A stretch of 64,000 nt of DNA from Fibrobacter sp. UWR2 (GTDB taxonomy: Bacteria; Fibrobacterota; Fibrobacteria; Fibrobacterales; Fibrobacteraceae): positions 186,001 to 250,000 of the forward strand of contig NZ_MWQE01000003.1 in NCBI RefSeq assembly GCF_002210285.1. Reading direction: 5' to 3'. The notes under the pieces were generated by a model that saw only the letters and a program-made list of their open reading frames with translations, did not search any database and had not been told where the DNA came from. Position 1 is the stretch's first letter, and each line of letters opens with the position of its first letter. Both the position numbers and the translations under genes were made by a program. Shown here one piece after another: positions 17,601 to 25,088 of the stretch.

Positions 17601-20485
17601 CAATCGGAGCAGTCAAGGCCAAGGGCCTTAGCTATGACTACGTCCTGATGTGGACGCCCAAGATGGATGCGATTCCCTACTACATTAATTTCGATGTGAA
17701 CGAGGGTGATTTCCCGGTGTTTATTTCCGGCAATATGAATAATCTGACGACATACTCTAGGGCGGATACCTCGACGGTGAAACTCCCGAAACTGTCCAGT
17801 ACTAAGGCCTGCTTTGACGGGTGGAAGGAAACTGCCAGTGAACCGAGCGTCATTGTTTCCGATGCGTTGAACGCAAATCTCCTGAACAATGTCACTATTC
17901 AGGATGGAACATTTAGCTTGTATGGAAAGTGGAGTACTCCCGAAACGTCGGCCATGTGTTATGATCCGGATACGACCACGATAACGCTGGAATACGCCGG
18001 TGGTGATTCGACCCTTGGCGAAGTCTACCTCTGGCAGGCGTTGGTGAACCCGAGTGATTCCGTGATATTCAGGCACGACTTTAAAAACAATTCAATCGCA
18101 ATCCCAGATTTGAGAGGCAAAAAGGAAGATCGTCCGTTCGTATTCCATGTGGGGTCGGTGCCCAAGCAGGGCTACGTGCTTGCGAATGTAGATGTTACTT
18201 ACTTAAATAGTGGATTTACGCCCTCGAATTTCGACATACTGAACGATGAACTTGTCTACATCTATCCGATGGATGTTGTCGACGGGGTCCTCCTGACGGC
18301 GAACTTCGCCCAGTATGTCGATATAGAACTCGTACTGAACAAGGGAGAGGAAGGCTTGTTCTATGACATGGATTATACGCTGGGTGACCCCTTGACGGTT
18401 ATTGATGATGCCAATAGGTGGTTCGAAGTGCCGACCTGGATCTATACGGCGGACGCCTGCGTGCTGGGCTGGGCCTTCAGCGAAAATGCGCCGACTTATG
18501 ACTTTAGGACCGCTAATTCTGGAAGCGTTATATATCAGGGCGCCAGCGATAAGAAACTTTACGCTGTCTGGGGCGAAGCCGATTCGTGCGTGGCACAGGC
18601 CATGTATGTGAGCGTTACCGCGGAATCCGATAAGGGCAGCCTGGAACTTATCGAATCGGATGCTACGGGGAAATCCCGCGTACACACCTTCGACGTGAAG
18701 GGTAACCGGATTATCTTGCCGCCTATGAAGTTTGCCGGCACGTTTACGGTGCACGGCGTGGGTGAAAATGGCTACAAGCTCGATAAGGTCGAGCTGGACG
18801 AACTGGGCTATGTAACGGAATTTAGGGAGGGCGATACGATTGCCATCTCTGTCGACGGAGCCAAGCTGACGGCCTACTTTGTCGTGGACAATAGCCCTGC
18901 CGGTGGCGAACCCGTGCTGATGCAGTCGGGCAATGCGGTGCAGTTTAACGTGAGTGTCTACTCCTTCGCGAAGCGCGATACTTCCTGGTACCACATCTTA
19001 CTCGAAGATGACGACGGCAACTCGGTTGAAGATACCTTGTTCGAATGCTTCACGAAGAACTGCAATGTCTACTGGGACAAGTTCCCGCTCAAGTCCGGCG
19101 ACTACCTCTTTAGCGCGGCACTGTTCAATGGTGTGGATACGACCATCTTCGAACGTACCTTCGAGGTCAAGAGCGAGATTGCCGTGGGCAAGTCCTGGCA
19201 CATGGTGGCTCTCGCGAGTGCCGATATAGGAAGTTTTGGCTGGGATGGCGACGAGAAGGTGTACTGGTGGAACGAAAGCGCGAACTACGGATCGTACTGG
19301 CAGTACCAGGAACTCACCAAGAAGGGCAAGCCGCAGGTGGGCGTTGGCTATTGGTACAATTCCATCGAGGGTAGGCCGCTCAAGGTGGGCGACAATGCGT
19401 TTGCCGATACCATGACCTGGCAGCTCGATAGCGTGAACACCGGCTGGAACCTCGTGGCCAACCCGTACGGCTGGGACATGGAATTGTATGGCTACGAAGT
19501 CGATACACTACCTATCATGCAGACAATACAGTATGAGCAGCAGGCCAACGGTTATGACGATGACTGGGTTGCCGAACAGATGAAACGTCGCCTTGTCCCG
19601 GCCGTGGAATACAGGAGCTGGAACGAGAAGACGGGCCAGTACGACGAAGTGACCTCCCTGAAGCCATACGAGGCGGTCTGGGTGAAGCTGGTCGATAGTT
19701 CCAGGTTCGACGGGTATCTCTCGCCTTATCCCATTTACATGGATACGGTGCAACTGGACGGCAGTCTCAAGAGAGCAAGGCCGCTGGCCAAGCAGCTGGC
19801 GAAGTCCGGAGTTACAAGCTTGGGCTGGAATATGCGCCTTATGCTCTCCGACGAGAAGGGCAAGAAGGATACCCGCAACACGCTCGGTGCAGGCAAGTTT
19901 GCCTGGAATTTCGAGGAACCGCCTGCCGGCATGGGCGACCGCGTCAATCTCTCTATTCTTGATGGCGGAAAGCGCCTTGAAAAGTGCATGAAGGTCGAAA
20001 CCGAGGGCAATGCGTACGAATGGAACGTGGAACTCTCGGCTACGAGCAGCCGCAGGGGCTATCTGGAAGTTGCGGGCGCCGATGCCCTGCCCGAAAGGGG
20101 CCTGCGCGTATTCGTGACTCTCGACGGCGAGACGCATGAACTCCATGCGGGCGAAAGGCTCCCGGTGGACCTTGCCCCCACGGCGAAGGCTGCGACCATC
20201 CGCGTGGCGCCGGCCGCAAGGAAGGTTGTGGTGCGTGAACTCCGCGGGCTCAACGCTGTCCAGGCGGGCGGCTCGCTCCAGGTCACCTTCGATGCTGCCG
20301 GAATGGGCGGCTCGCGGGCCCAGGTCGACGTGTTCGACATGAAGGGCGCCTCTGTCGCGAAGACGGCCCTCCGGGCGGTCGATGGCCGCAATACGGTCTC
20401 GATTGCGGTTCCGCGACGTGGCCTCTATATGGTCCGTGTCTCCGTGGCGGGCCAGGTCGCCTTGCGCCGGGTGCTCTTTAAGTAG
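14501..20485 (+). CDS. giant secreted surface protein with GLUG-like repeats and T9SS-like C-terminal domain
   Basis: The open frame spans 14501-20485, but the true protein probably joins it from about position 14600 after the signal peptide encoded at 14277. Residues about 100-500 carry many GLUG-like motifs (GGLIGRM, GGLVGMV, GGLFGD, GGLVGRA, GGLIGFG, AGGFIGLA), a solenoid found in adhesins. The middle (about 850-1550) has repeated Trp/Gly-rich modules like Listeria-Bacteroides repeats (DGWKETASEPS, LGWAFSENAPT). The last about 90 residues (VDVFDMKGASV...GLYMVRVSVAGQ...RRVLFK) match the pattern of type IX secretion sorting domains. Expected location: cell surface. Ligand unknown. Transcribed alone. 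Confidence 0.75.
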   Translation: MERPRYGNRIGYTVDSFESCYRGDVLPEDGPGFGGYKDDGSEVTCVNDFKPINFGALYMPLKEFNGRYDGVEHVIRNFCQIGTGTVGFLGNIDDCNIQNLHFDNAYVNAKSAYRGIAAAGVVAAIAKNVTFGNISVDRSKVFSFDAAGGLFGIDSVTTASATDPQFVASILQVDVELNAPMAGGLIGRMTHKSGLLSFRSNTVSATFTGSALGTRAGGLVGMVVFNGSMATDTMSVECEANNVTLTYEALPSNDEDLFVGGLFGDVSLLKTIKVLNGSVKTRISSAGYGDQYFGGLVGRARMTQTKSNRDSVVVRNNQVDVSIASTSTKNFTLTMGGLIGFGGEFNDGTNDYERGAVYVSDNDVVTASMEAATSGTVYAGGLAGRIKAEVKNGTAPCGAFKSTSTTVKAPDGQALISTSSTGVQQLYAGGFIGLADFSGGDVEIRRAYVEGDIDIAAETVSSGVGVGGMIGKLDYYRANLYDNLSVGNIRSGSDNVGFVIGSCSSEFVFKDKIVMYANVHQGTDDVDAKDAMGSFALAGGAVTGWAAGDGSVSGYSYVFRYNYRNAVESGSAKLEPTGLLGLNGDGNILITSSTGAVVDSVQNGVLDDSTMVSRELTYILSKKSVDRYGSGFYDDLDSSSFPGKVSFICWESEKGKIPHVCESTTDTRTAYKVEISLAQIKSSLSADDIDALQKEGVLYKTPIFDGGGLPTGDSSLSLITYSEKDGSVSADFLDKVKFLSAKYGIVDALQSVNLNYVNIAGDIEYGMDVDYMVKIEYLVYSDAQGDFVNMDDPSLGPVYSLLPKTQVSRYNSTDMVPTAALLSESFSTVYSVEEVTMECNGTVANCPATPIGVSGIVSYTEVLDALKDYLGPTQENVVQLRYVHRTPSLIPSVGNTSTQTEITVTYSGYKEGVHYDYRQVDVDKINEGGTMIAYELPAAYSASVETGFDLHGWTVDFWAYAVGYDSDIQACYFAQMPPSICGTEITVNATDSYFTDVKSFVDTLSAAMNTTKLVKWTTDIDSLDQVYMDSLAKAIGAVKAKGLSYDYVLMWTPKMDAIPYYINFDVNEGDFPVFISGNMNNLTTYSRADTSTVKLPKLSSTKACFDGWKETASEPSVIVSDALNANLLNNVTIQDGTFSLYGKWSTPETSAMCYDPDTTTITLEYAGGDSTLGEVYLWQALVNPSDSVIFRHDFKNNSIAIPDLRGKKEDRPFVFHVGSVPKQGYVLANVDVTYLNSGFTPSNFDILNDELVYIYPMDVVDGVLLTANFAQYVDIELVLNKGEEGLFYDMDYTLGDPLTVIDDANRWFEVPTWIYTADACVLGWAFSENAPTYDFRTANSGSVIYQGASDKKLYAVWGEADSCVAQAMYVSVTAESDKGSLELIESDATGKSRVHTFDVKGNRIILPPMKFAGTFTVHGVGENGYKLDKVELDELGYVTEFREGDTIAISVDGAKLTAYFVVDNSPAGGEPVLMQSGNAVQFNVSVYSFAKRDTSWYHILLEDDDGNSVEDTLFECFTKNCNVYWDKFPLKSGDYLFSAALFNGVDTTIFERTFEVKSEIAVGKSWHMVALASADIGSFGWDGDEKVYWWNESANYGSYWQYQELTKKGKPQVGVGYWYNSIEGRPLKVGDNAFADTMTWQLDSVNTGWNLVANPYGWDMELYGYEVDTLPIMQTIQYEQQANGYDDDWVAEQMKRRLVPAVEYRSWNEKTGQYDEVTSLKPYEAVWVKLVDSSRFDGYLSPYPIYMDTVQLDGSLKRARPLAKQLAKSGVTSLGWNMRLMLSDEKGKKDTRNTLGAGKFAWNFEEPPAGMGDRVNLSILDGGKRLEKCMKVETEGNAYEWNVELSATSSRRGYLEVAGADALPERGLRVFVTLDGETHELHAGERLPVDLAPTAKAATIRVAPAARKVVVRELRGLNAVQAGGSLQVTFDAAGMGGSRAQVDVFDMKGASVAKTALRAVDGRNTVSIAVPRRGLYMVRVSVAGQVALRRVLFK

Positions 20486-20493
20486 ACCCTTGT

Positions 20494-20522
20494 TTGCCAT
20501 ACCTGCGCCCTTTTTCTAAATT
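20494..20522 (+). promoter_or_regulatory. promoter TTGCCA-17-TAAATT for the transporter gene
   Basis: TTGCCA at 20494-20499 and TAAATT at 20517-20522 with a 17-nt spacer. The ATG is 10 nt beyond the -10 box, so the transcript would be close to leaderless, exactly as for yceD. Confidence 0.6.
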
Positions 20523-20532
20523 TGGGCGCACT

Positions 20533-23500
20533 ATGACAAAGGCAAAATTCATCAAATTCATCATTGCGTCGGTGCTAGCCATCGTCGCTCTCTTCTTGCC
20601 CTACGAATCCCTCGGATTCGATGCCGCAAGCCCCATGGGACTCCTGAATCCGCTCGAAATCCGCGTCATCGGCGTTTTCGTCATGGCCGCGCTTTTCTGG
20701 ATCCTCCAACCGTTCCCGATTTGGTCCACCTCGGTGCTCGTCATCGTCTTGATGATTGTCACCATGTCGGATTCTTCCCTCATGCCGTTCCGCGTGGACG
20801 GTGTGTCGATGATTAGCCACAAGTCCATCATGGGGACCTTTGCGAACCCCATCATCATGCTCTTCCTGGGCGGGTTCTTCCTGGCCGCTGCCGCGACCAA
20901 GTACAAGATGGACCTGAACCTGGCCCGCGTGCTCCTGAAGCCCTTCGGCAAGAACCCGAAGTTCGTGCTCCTCGGCCTCATGCTCATTACCGCCGTGTTC
21001 TCCATGTTCATGAGCAACACCGCTACCGCCGCCATGATGCTTGCCATCCTCGCTCCGGTGCTCAAGCTCTTCGACGAAGATGACCGCGGTAAGGCCGCCT
21101 TTGCCCTTGCCATTCCGCTCGGTGCCAACATCGGTGGTATGGGTACCCCGATTGGTACGCCTCCTAACGCCATCGCCCTCGGTGCCCTGAACGACGCCGT
21201 TGCCCGTGGCGACCTCGTTGCGAACCCCGTGACCTTCGGTCAGTGGATGGAATTCGGTATTCCGTATGTGCTTATTCTTATGGTCGTTGCCTGGCTTTTG
21301 CTGGTGAAGATTTACCCCATCAAGATGAAGGAGATGGTCCTGAACATCGAAGGTGCCGGCAAGTTCGATACGAGCCCCAAGGCCATCATCGTGTACATTA
21401 CCTTTGCCCTGTGCGTGATTTTGTGGGTGATTGGCAAGGATGGTATCTGGATCATTCCGGGCCATGGCATTAACGATAACTCGATTGCTATGATCCCGAT
21501 GGCCGTGTTTGCCTTGACTGGCGTGATTACCAAGAAGGACTTGAACGCGATGAGCTGGGACGTGCTCTGGCTCGTGGCCGGTGGTTTTGCCCTTGGTGTT
21601 GGCCTCAATGCGACGGGCCTTGCCGCTCACTTGATCAAGACGATTCCGTTTGCAAGCTGGTCTCCGATTGTCCTGATGATTGGCTGCGGTGTCATCTGCC
21701 TTTTCATGGCGAACTTCATGAGCCACACATCCACTGCGACTCTGCTTGTTCCGATTCTCTGCGCCGTGGGTATCGCTTGCCAGGACAATCTCGTTGGCCT
21801 CGGTGGTGTGACCGCCCTGCTCGTGTCTGTTGCGTTTGCTAGCTCTCTCGGTATGAGCCTCCCGATTTCTACTCCGCCTAACGCTCTTGCGCATTCTACA
21901 GGTTATACCGATACCCGTGGAATGGCCATTACGGGCGTTGTCATGGGTCTTGTCGGCCTCGTGCTCTCCTGGGTGATGATGATTTTCCTTGCCAAGGTGA
22001 ACTTCTTCGGAACTCCGGTGCCGAAGGCCGCTGAAGCCGTTCCGGCAGCTCCGGTTGTAGAGAAGGTTGTCGAACAGCCTGCTCCGGAAGCACCTACTGC
22101 AGTCGTTGCCGATTCGTCTGTTGTTGATTCTACTGTTGTCGATAGCGCTGCTGTTGATTCCACGGCTGCTGATACCGCTGTTGTGGATAGTGCTGCCCAG
22201 GCCGCTGCCGATAGCGCCGCCGCCGCTCAGGCTGCCGCTGATTCTGCTGCCGCGAAGGCTGCTGCGGACAGTGCCGCCGCTGCTCAGGCTGCTGCCGATA
22301 GCGCTGCCGCTGCTCAGGCCAAGGCCGACTCCATCGAGCAGGTGAAGGCTGCCGAAGCTGCTGCCCTGGTTGCCGCTGCCGAAGCAAAGAAGGCTGAAGA
22401 AGAAGCCAAGAAGGCCAAGCAGGATAGCATTGCTGCCGCGAAGAAGGCCAAGGCCGATAGCGTCGCTGCTGCTAAGAAGGCTGCCGCTGAAGCCAAGAAG
22501 GCAGAGGCCGAAAGGAAGAAGGCTGAAGCTGCCGAAGCAAAGAAGAAGGCTGCTGAAGAACGCAAGGCTGCTGCCGCTGCCAAGAAGGCCAAACAGGATA
22601 GCATCGCCGCTGTGAAGAAGGCCAAGGCCGACAGCGTCGCTGCCGCCAAGAAGGCTGCCGCTGAAGCCAAGAAGGCTGAAGAGGCCAAGAAGAAGGCTGA
22701 AGCCGAAGAGGCGAAGAAGAAGGCCGCTGAAGAAAAGAAAGCCGCTGCCGCCGCCAAGAAGGCCCAGCAGGATAGCATCGCCGCAGTGAAGAAGGCCAAG
22801 GCCGACAGCGTCGCTGCCGCCAAGAAGGCTGCCGCCGAAGCCAAGAAGGCTGAAGAGGCCAAGAAGAAGGCTGAAGCCGAAGAGGCGAAGAAGAAGGCCG
22901 CTGAAGAAAAGAAAGCCGCTGCCGCCGCCAAGAAGGCCCAGCAGGATAGCATCGCCGCTGTGAAGAAGGCCAAGGCCGACTCCATCGAGCAGGTGAAGGC
23001 TGCCGAAGCTGCTGCCCTGGTTGCTGCCGCCGAAGCCAAGAAGGCCGAGGAAGAAGCCAAGAAGGCGGAGGCCGAAAAGAAGAAGGCCGAAGCTGCTGAA
23101 GCTAAGAAGAAGGCCGCCGAAGAAAAGAAGGCTGCTCTTGAAGCTAAGAAGGCAGAAGAAGCCAAGAAGAAGGCCGAAGCTGCCGAAGCAAAGAAGAAGG
23201 CTGCTGAAGAACGCAAGGCTGCTGCCGCTGCCAAGAAGGCCAAACAGGATAGCATCGCCGCTGTGAAGAAGGCTAAGGCCGACAGCGTCGCTGCCGCCAA
23301 GAAGGCTGCCGCTGAAGCCAAGAAGGCGGAAGAAGCTAAGAAGAAGGCCGAAGCTGCCGAAGCTAAGAAGAAAGCCGAAGAAGAAAAGAAGGCTGCCGCT
23401 GAAGCCAAAAAGGCAGAAGAGGCCAAGAAGAAGGCCGAAGCTGAAGAGGCTAAGAAGAAGGCCGCCGAAGAAAAGAAGGCTGCCGCTGAAGCCAAGAAGG

Positions 23501-24591
23501 CAGAAGAAGCCAAGAAGAAGGCTGAAGCTGCTGAAGCAAAGAAGAAAGCTGAAGAAGAAAAGAAAGCCGCAGCTGCCGCTAAGAAGGCTCAGCAGGATAG
23601 CATCGCCGCAGTGAAGAAGGCCAAGGCCGACAGCGTTGCCGCTGCCAAAAAGGCAGCCGCTGAAGAAAAGAAGGCTGCTCTTGAAGCCAAGAAGGCAGAA
23701 GAAGCCAAGAAGAAGGCCGAAGCCGAAGAGGCTAAGAAGAAGGCCGCTGAAGAAAAGAAAGCCGCTGCCGCCGCGAAGAAAGCTCAGCAGGATAGCATCG
23801 CCGCAGTGAAGAAGGCTAAGGCCGACAGCGTCGCTGCCGCTAAGAAGGCCGCCGCCGAAGCCAAGAAGGCAGAAGAAGCCAAGAAGAAGGCCGAAGCTGA
23901 AGAGGCTAAGAAGAAGGCCGCCGAAGCTAAGAAGGCCGAGGAAGCCAAGAAGAAGGCCGAAGCTGCTGAAGCAAAGAAGAAGGCTGAAGAAGAGAAGAAG
24001 GCCGCAGCTGCCGCAAAGAAGGCCCAGCAGGACAGCATCGCTGCTGTGAAGAAGGCTAAGGCCGACAGCGTCGCTGCTGCTAAGAAGGCCGAGGCAGAAA
24101 AGAAGAAGGCTGAAGCTGCTGAAGCAAAGAAGAAAGCCGAGGAAGAAAAGAAAGCCGCTGCTGCCGCCAAGAAAGCCCAGCAGGATAGCATTGCCGCTGT
24201 GAAGAAGGCTAAGGCCGATAGCGTCGCTGCCGCCAAGAAGGCTGCCGCCGAAGCCAAGAAGGCAGAAGAGGCCAAGAAGAAGGCTGAAGCCGCTGAAGCA
24301 AAGCGCGCAGAAGCCGAAGCCAAGAAGGCTGAAGCTGAAGCAAAGAAGGCAGAAGCCGAAGCAAAGAAGGCCGAGGCCGAAGCAAAGAAGGCTGAAGCAG
24401 AGGCCAAGAAGGCCGAAGCAGAAGCAAAGAAGGCTGAAGGCGAAGCTGCCCCTGCAGCACAGCCGGCCGCAAAGCCTGCCGAAGCCAAGAAGGCCGCTCC
24501 CGCAGCAAAGCCCGCAGAAGCCCCGAAGGCTGCCAAGCCTGCCGAAGCCAAGCCCACTGCAAAGCCGGCCGCCGCTCCCGCCAAGAAGTAA
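20533..24591 (+). CDS. SLC13/DASS-family sodium:anion symporter fused to a long Ala/Lys/Glu repeat tail
   Basis: 1352 residues from the ATG at 20533. Residues about 1-500 form a complete DASS transporter with many membrane segments and both paired family motifs: SNTATAAM with TPIGTPPNAIA, then SHTSTATLL with LPISTPPNALAHSTG. These bind sodium and a di- or tricarboxylate or sulfate. After an Ala/Pro/Val linker with DSSVVDS repeats (about 505-555), about 800 residues consist of A, K, E, D, S, Q and R, with a 58-residue period (DSIAAVKKAKADSVAAAKKA...KKAQQ). Such TolA-like sequence should form a very long single helix or coiled coil, and could span the periplasm or reach the cell wall. The family normally ends after the transporter, so the tail is extraordinary. 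Confidence 0.85.
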   Translation: MTKAKFIKFIIASVLAIVALFLPYESLGFDAASPMGLLNPLEIRVIGVFVMAALFWILQPFPIWSTSVLVIVLMIVTMSDSSLMPFRVDGVSMISHKSIMGTFANPIIMLFLGGFFLAAAATKYKMDLNLARVLLKPFGKNPKFVLLGLMLITAVFSMFMSNTATAAMMLAILAPVLKLFDEDDRGKAAFALAIPLGANIGGMGTPIGTPPNAIALGALNDAVARGDLVANPVTFGQWMEFGIPYVLILMVVAWLLLVKIYPIKMKEMVLNIEGAGKFDTSPKAIIVYITFALCVILWVIGKDGIWIIPGHGINDNSIAMIPMAVFALTGVITKKDLNAMSWDVLWLVAGGFALGVGLNATGLAAHLIKTIPFASWSPIVLMIGCGVICLFMANFMSHTSTATLLVPILCAVGIACQDNLVGLGGVTALLVSVAFASSLGMSLPISTPPNALAHSTGYTDTRGMAITGVVMGLVGLVLSWVMMIFLAKVNFFGTPVPKAAEAVPAAPVVEKVVEQPAPEAPTAVVADSSVVDSTVVDSAAVDSTAADTAVVDSAAQAAADSAAAAQAAADSAAAKAAADSAAAAQAAADSAAAAQAKADSIEQVKAAEAAALVAAAEAKKAEEEAKKAKQDSIAAAKKAKADSVAAAKKAAAEAKKAEAERKKAEAAEAKKKAAEERKAAAAAKKAKQDSIAAVKKAKADSVAAAKKAAAEAKKAEEAKKKAEAEEAKKKAAEEKKAAAAAKKAQQDSIAAVKKAKADSVAAAKKAAAEAKKAEEAKKKAEAEEAKKKAAEEKKAAAAAKKAQQDSIAAVKKAKADSIEQVKAAEAAALVAAAEAKKAEEEAKKAEAEKKKAEAAEAKKKAAEEKKAALEAKKAEEAKKKAEAAEAKKKAAEERKAAAAAKKAKQDSIAAVKKAKADSVAAAKKAAAEAKKAEEAKKKAEAAEAKKKAEEEKKAAAEAKKAEEAKKKAEAEEAKKKAAEEKKAAAEAKKAEEAKKKAEAAEAKKKAEEEKKAAAAAKKAQQDSIAAVKKAKADSVAAAKKAAAEEKKAALEAKKAEEAKKKAEAEEAKKKAAEEKKAAAAAKKAQQDSIAAVKKAKADSVAAAKKAAAEAKKAEEAKKKAEAEEAKKKAAEAKKAEEAKKKAEAAEAKKKAEEEKKAAAAAKKAQQDSIAAVKKAKADSVAAAKKAEAEKKKAEAAEAKKKAEEEKKAAAAAKKAQQDSIAAVKKAKADSVAAAKKAAAEAKKAEEAKKKAEAAEAKRAEAEAKKAEAEAKKAEAEAKKAEAEAKKAEAEAKKAEAEAKKAEGEAAPAAQPAAKPAEAKKAAPAAKPAEAPKAAKPAEAKPTAKPAAAPAKK
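22190..24440 (+). repeat. tandem coding repeat, about 174 bp (58 codons) with shorter sub-repeats
   Basis: Copies of GACAGCGTCGCTGCCGCC and GATAGCATCGCCGC recur at roughly 174-bp steps (for example 22773 and 22947), with insertions and deletions of smaller KKAEEAKKKAEA units. Synonymous variation between copies shows they have diverged while the amino-acid pattern is kept. The 3' end (about 24305-24440) is a simple run of AEAKKAE heptads. Confidence 0.85.
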
Positions 24592-24611
24592 TTCTTCTGG
24601 AGATCGCATTT

Positions 24612-24638
24612 AAAAAGACGCCTTTACGGCGTCTTTTT
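24612..24638 (+). terminator. terminator after the transporter gene
   Basis: AAAAAGACGCC / GGCGTCTTTTT perfect stem with a 5-nt loop. Confidence 0.9.
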
Positions 24639-24674
24639 GTATATTTACAATACACTAAAAACACAGGAGCACAA

Positions 24675-24815
24675 ATGAAAAAACTGTTCGCCCTCCTTAT
24701 CTTATTGTCTGTCATGGGGTTAGTCGCCTGCAACGATTCCTCCAGCGAAGCGACGGACGATTGCCTCGACGATCCCTCCCTCTGCTCGACGCAGGACGTG
24801 GAAGTCGTAGAGTAG
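24675..24815 (+). CDS. very small lipoprotein
   Basis: 46 residues: MKKLFALLILLSVMGLVAC followed by an acidic, Ser/Asp-rich mature peptide with two more Cys. The VAC lipobox predicts lipidation at Cys19 and a mature peptide of only 28 residues. AGGAG lies 5 nt before the ATG. It stands alone between a terminator and the carB leader. Unknown function; the form resembles small entericidin-like or LPS-assembly-type lipoproteins, but no family is claimed. Confidence 0.65.
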   Translation: MKKLFALLILLSVMGLVACNDSSSEATDDCLDDPSLCSTQDVEVVE

Positions 24816-24855
24816 CCGTGCCGGTCTAGGCCTTTACATTTTTTATGCTTTGCTA

Positions 24856-24884
24856 TTGAAAGTGTTACACTTTTTGTCTATATT
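24856..24884 (+). promoter_or_regulatory. promoter TTGAAA-17-TATATT of the carB leader
   Basis: TTGAAA at 24856-24861 and TATATT at 24879-24884, spacer 17. It is followed by a leader of about 200 nt before carB. Confidence 0.65.
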
Positions 24885-24920
24885 TGCGCAAGTTTAAACC
24901 TTGAGTAATCAGACAAGAAG

Positions 24921-25067
24921 ATGAAACAAATTCTTGCAATGTTGAAGACCGAACCGAACTGCGCAATCCACTGCGCAACAGCAGTCGGTTTTTTCAAGGT
25001 TAATAGTTTTTCTGATTTTGCTGAACTTTTTAGTTCAGCATTTTTTTTACCCGAGTTTAAAAATTAA
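24921..25067 (+). promoter_or_regulatory. carB leader with short ORF and two terminator-like hairpins (candidate attenuator)
   Basis: A 48-codon ORF (MKQILAMLKTEPNC...) runs from 24921 to 25067 and ends 21 nt before carB. Two hairpins lie within it: 24953-24989 (ACCGAACTGC paired with GCAGTCGGT, inner TGCGCA repeats) followed by T5, and 25020-25039 (GCTGAAC / GTTCAGC) followed by T8. Both look like intrinsic terminators before a pyrimidine/arginine gene, so transcription attenuation is plausible. No PyrR-type binding sequence was recognised. It could instead be a small RNA with its own promoter. Confidence 0.45.
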
Positions 25068-25088
25068 TTAGTTCAACGGAGATAAAAA

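Noticed and set aside
20575-24609. Minus-strand open frame of 1344 codons opposite the symporter
   Set aside because: Leu/Gly/Ser-rich text is just the complement of Lys/Ala/Glu codons. The plus-strand frame has clear transporter motifs and a promoter.
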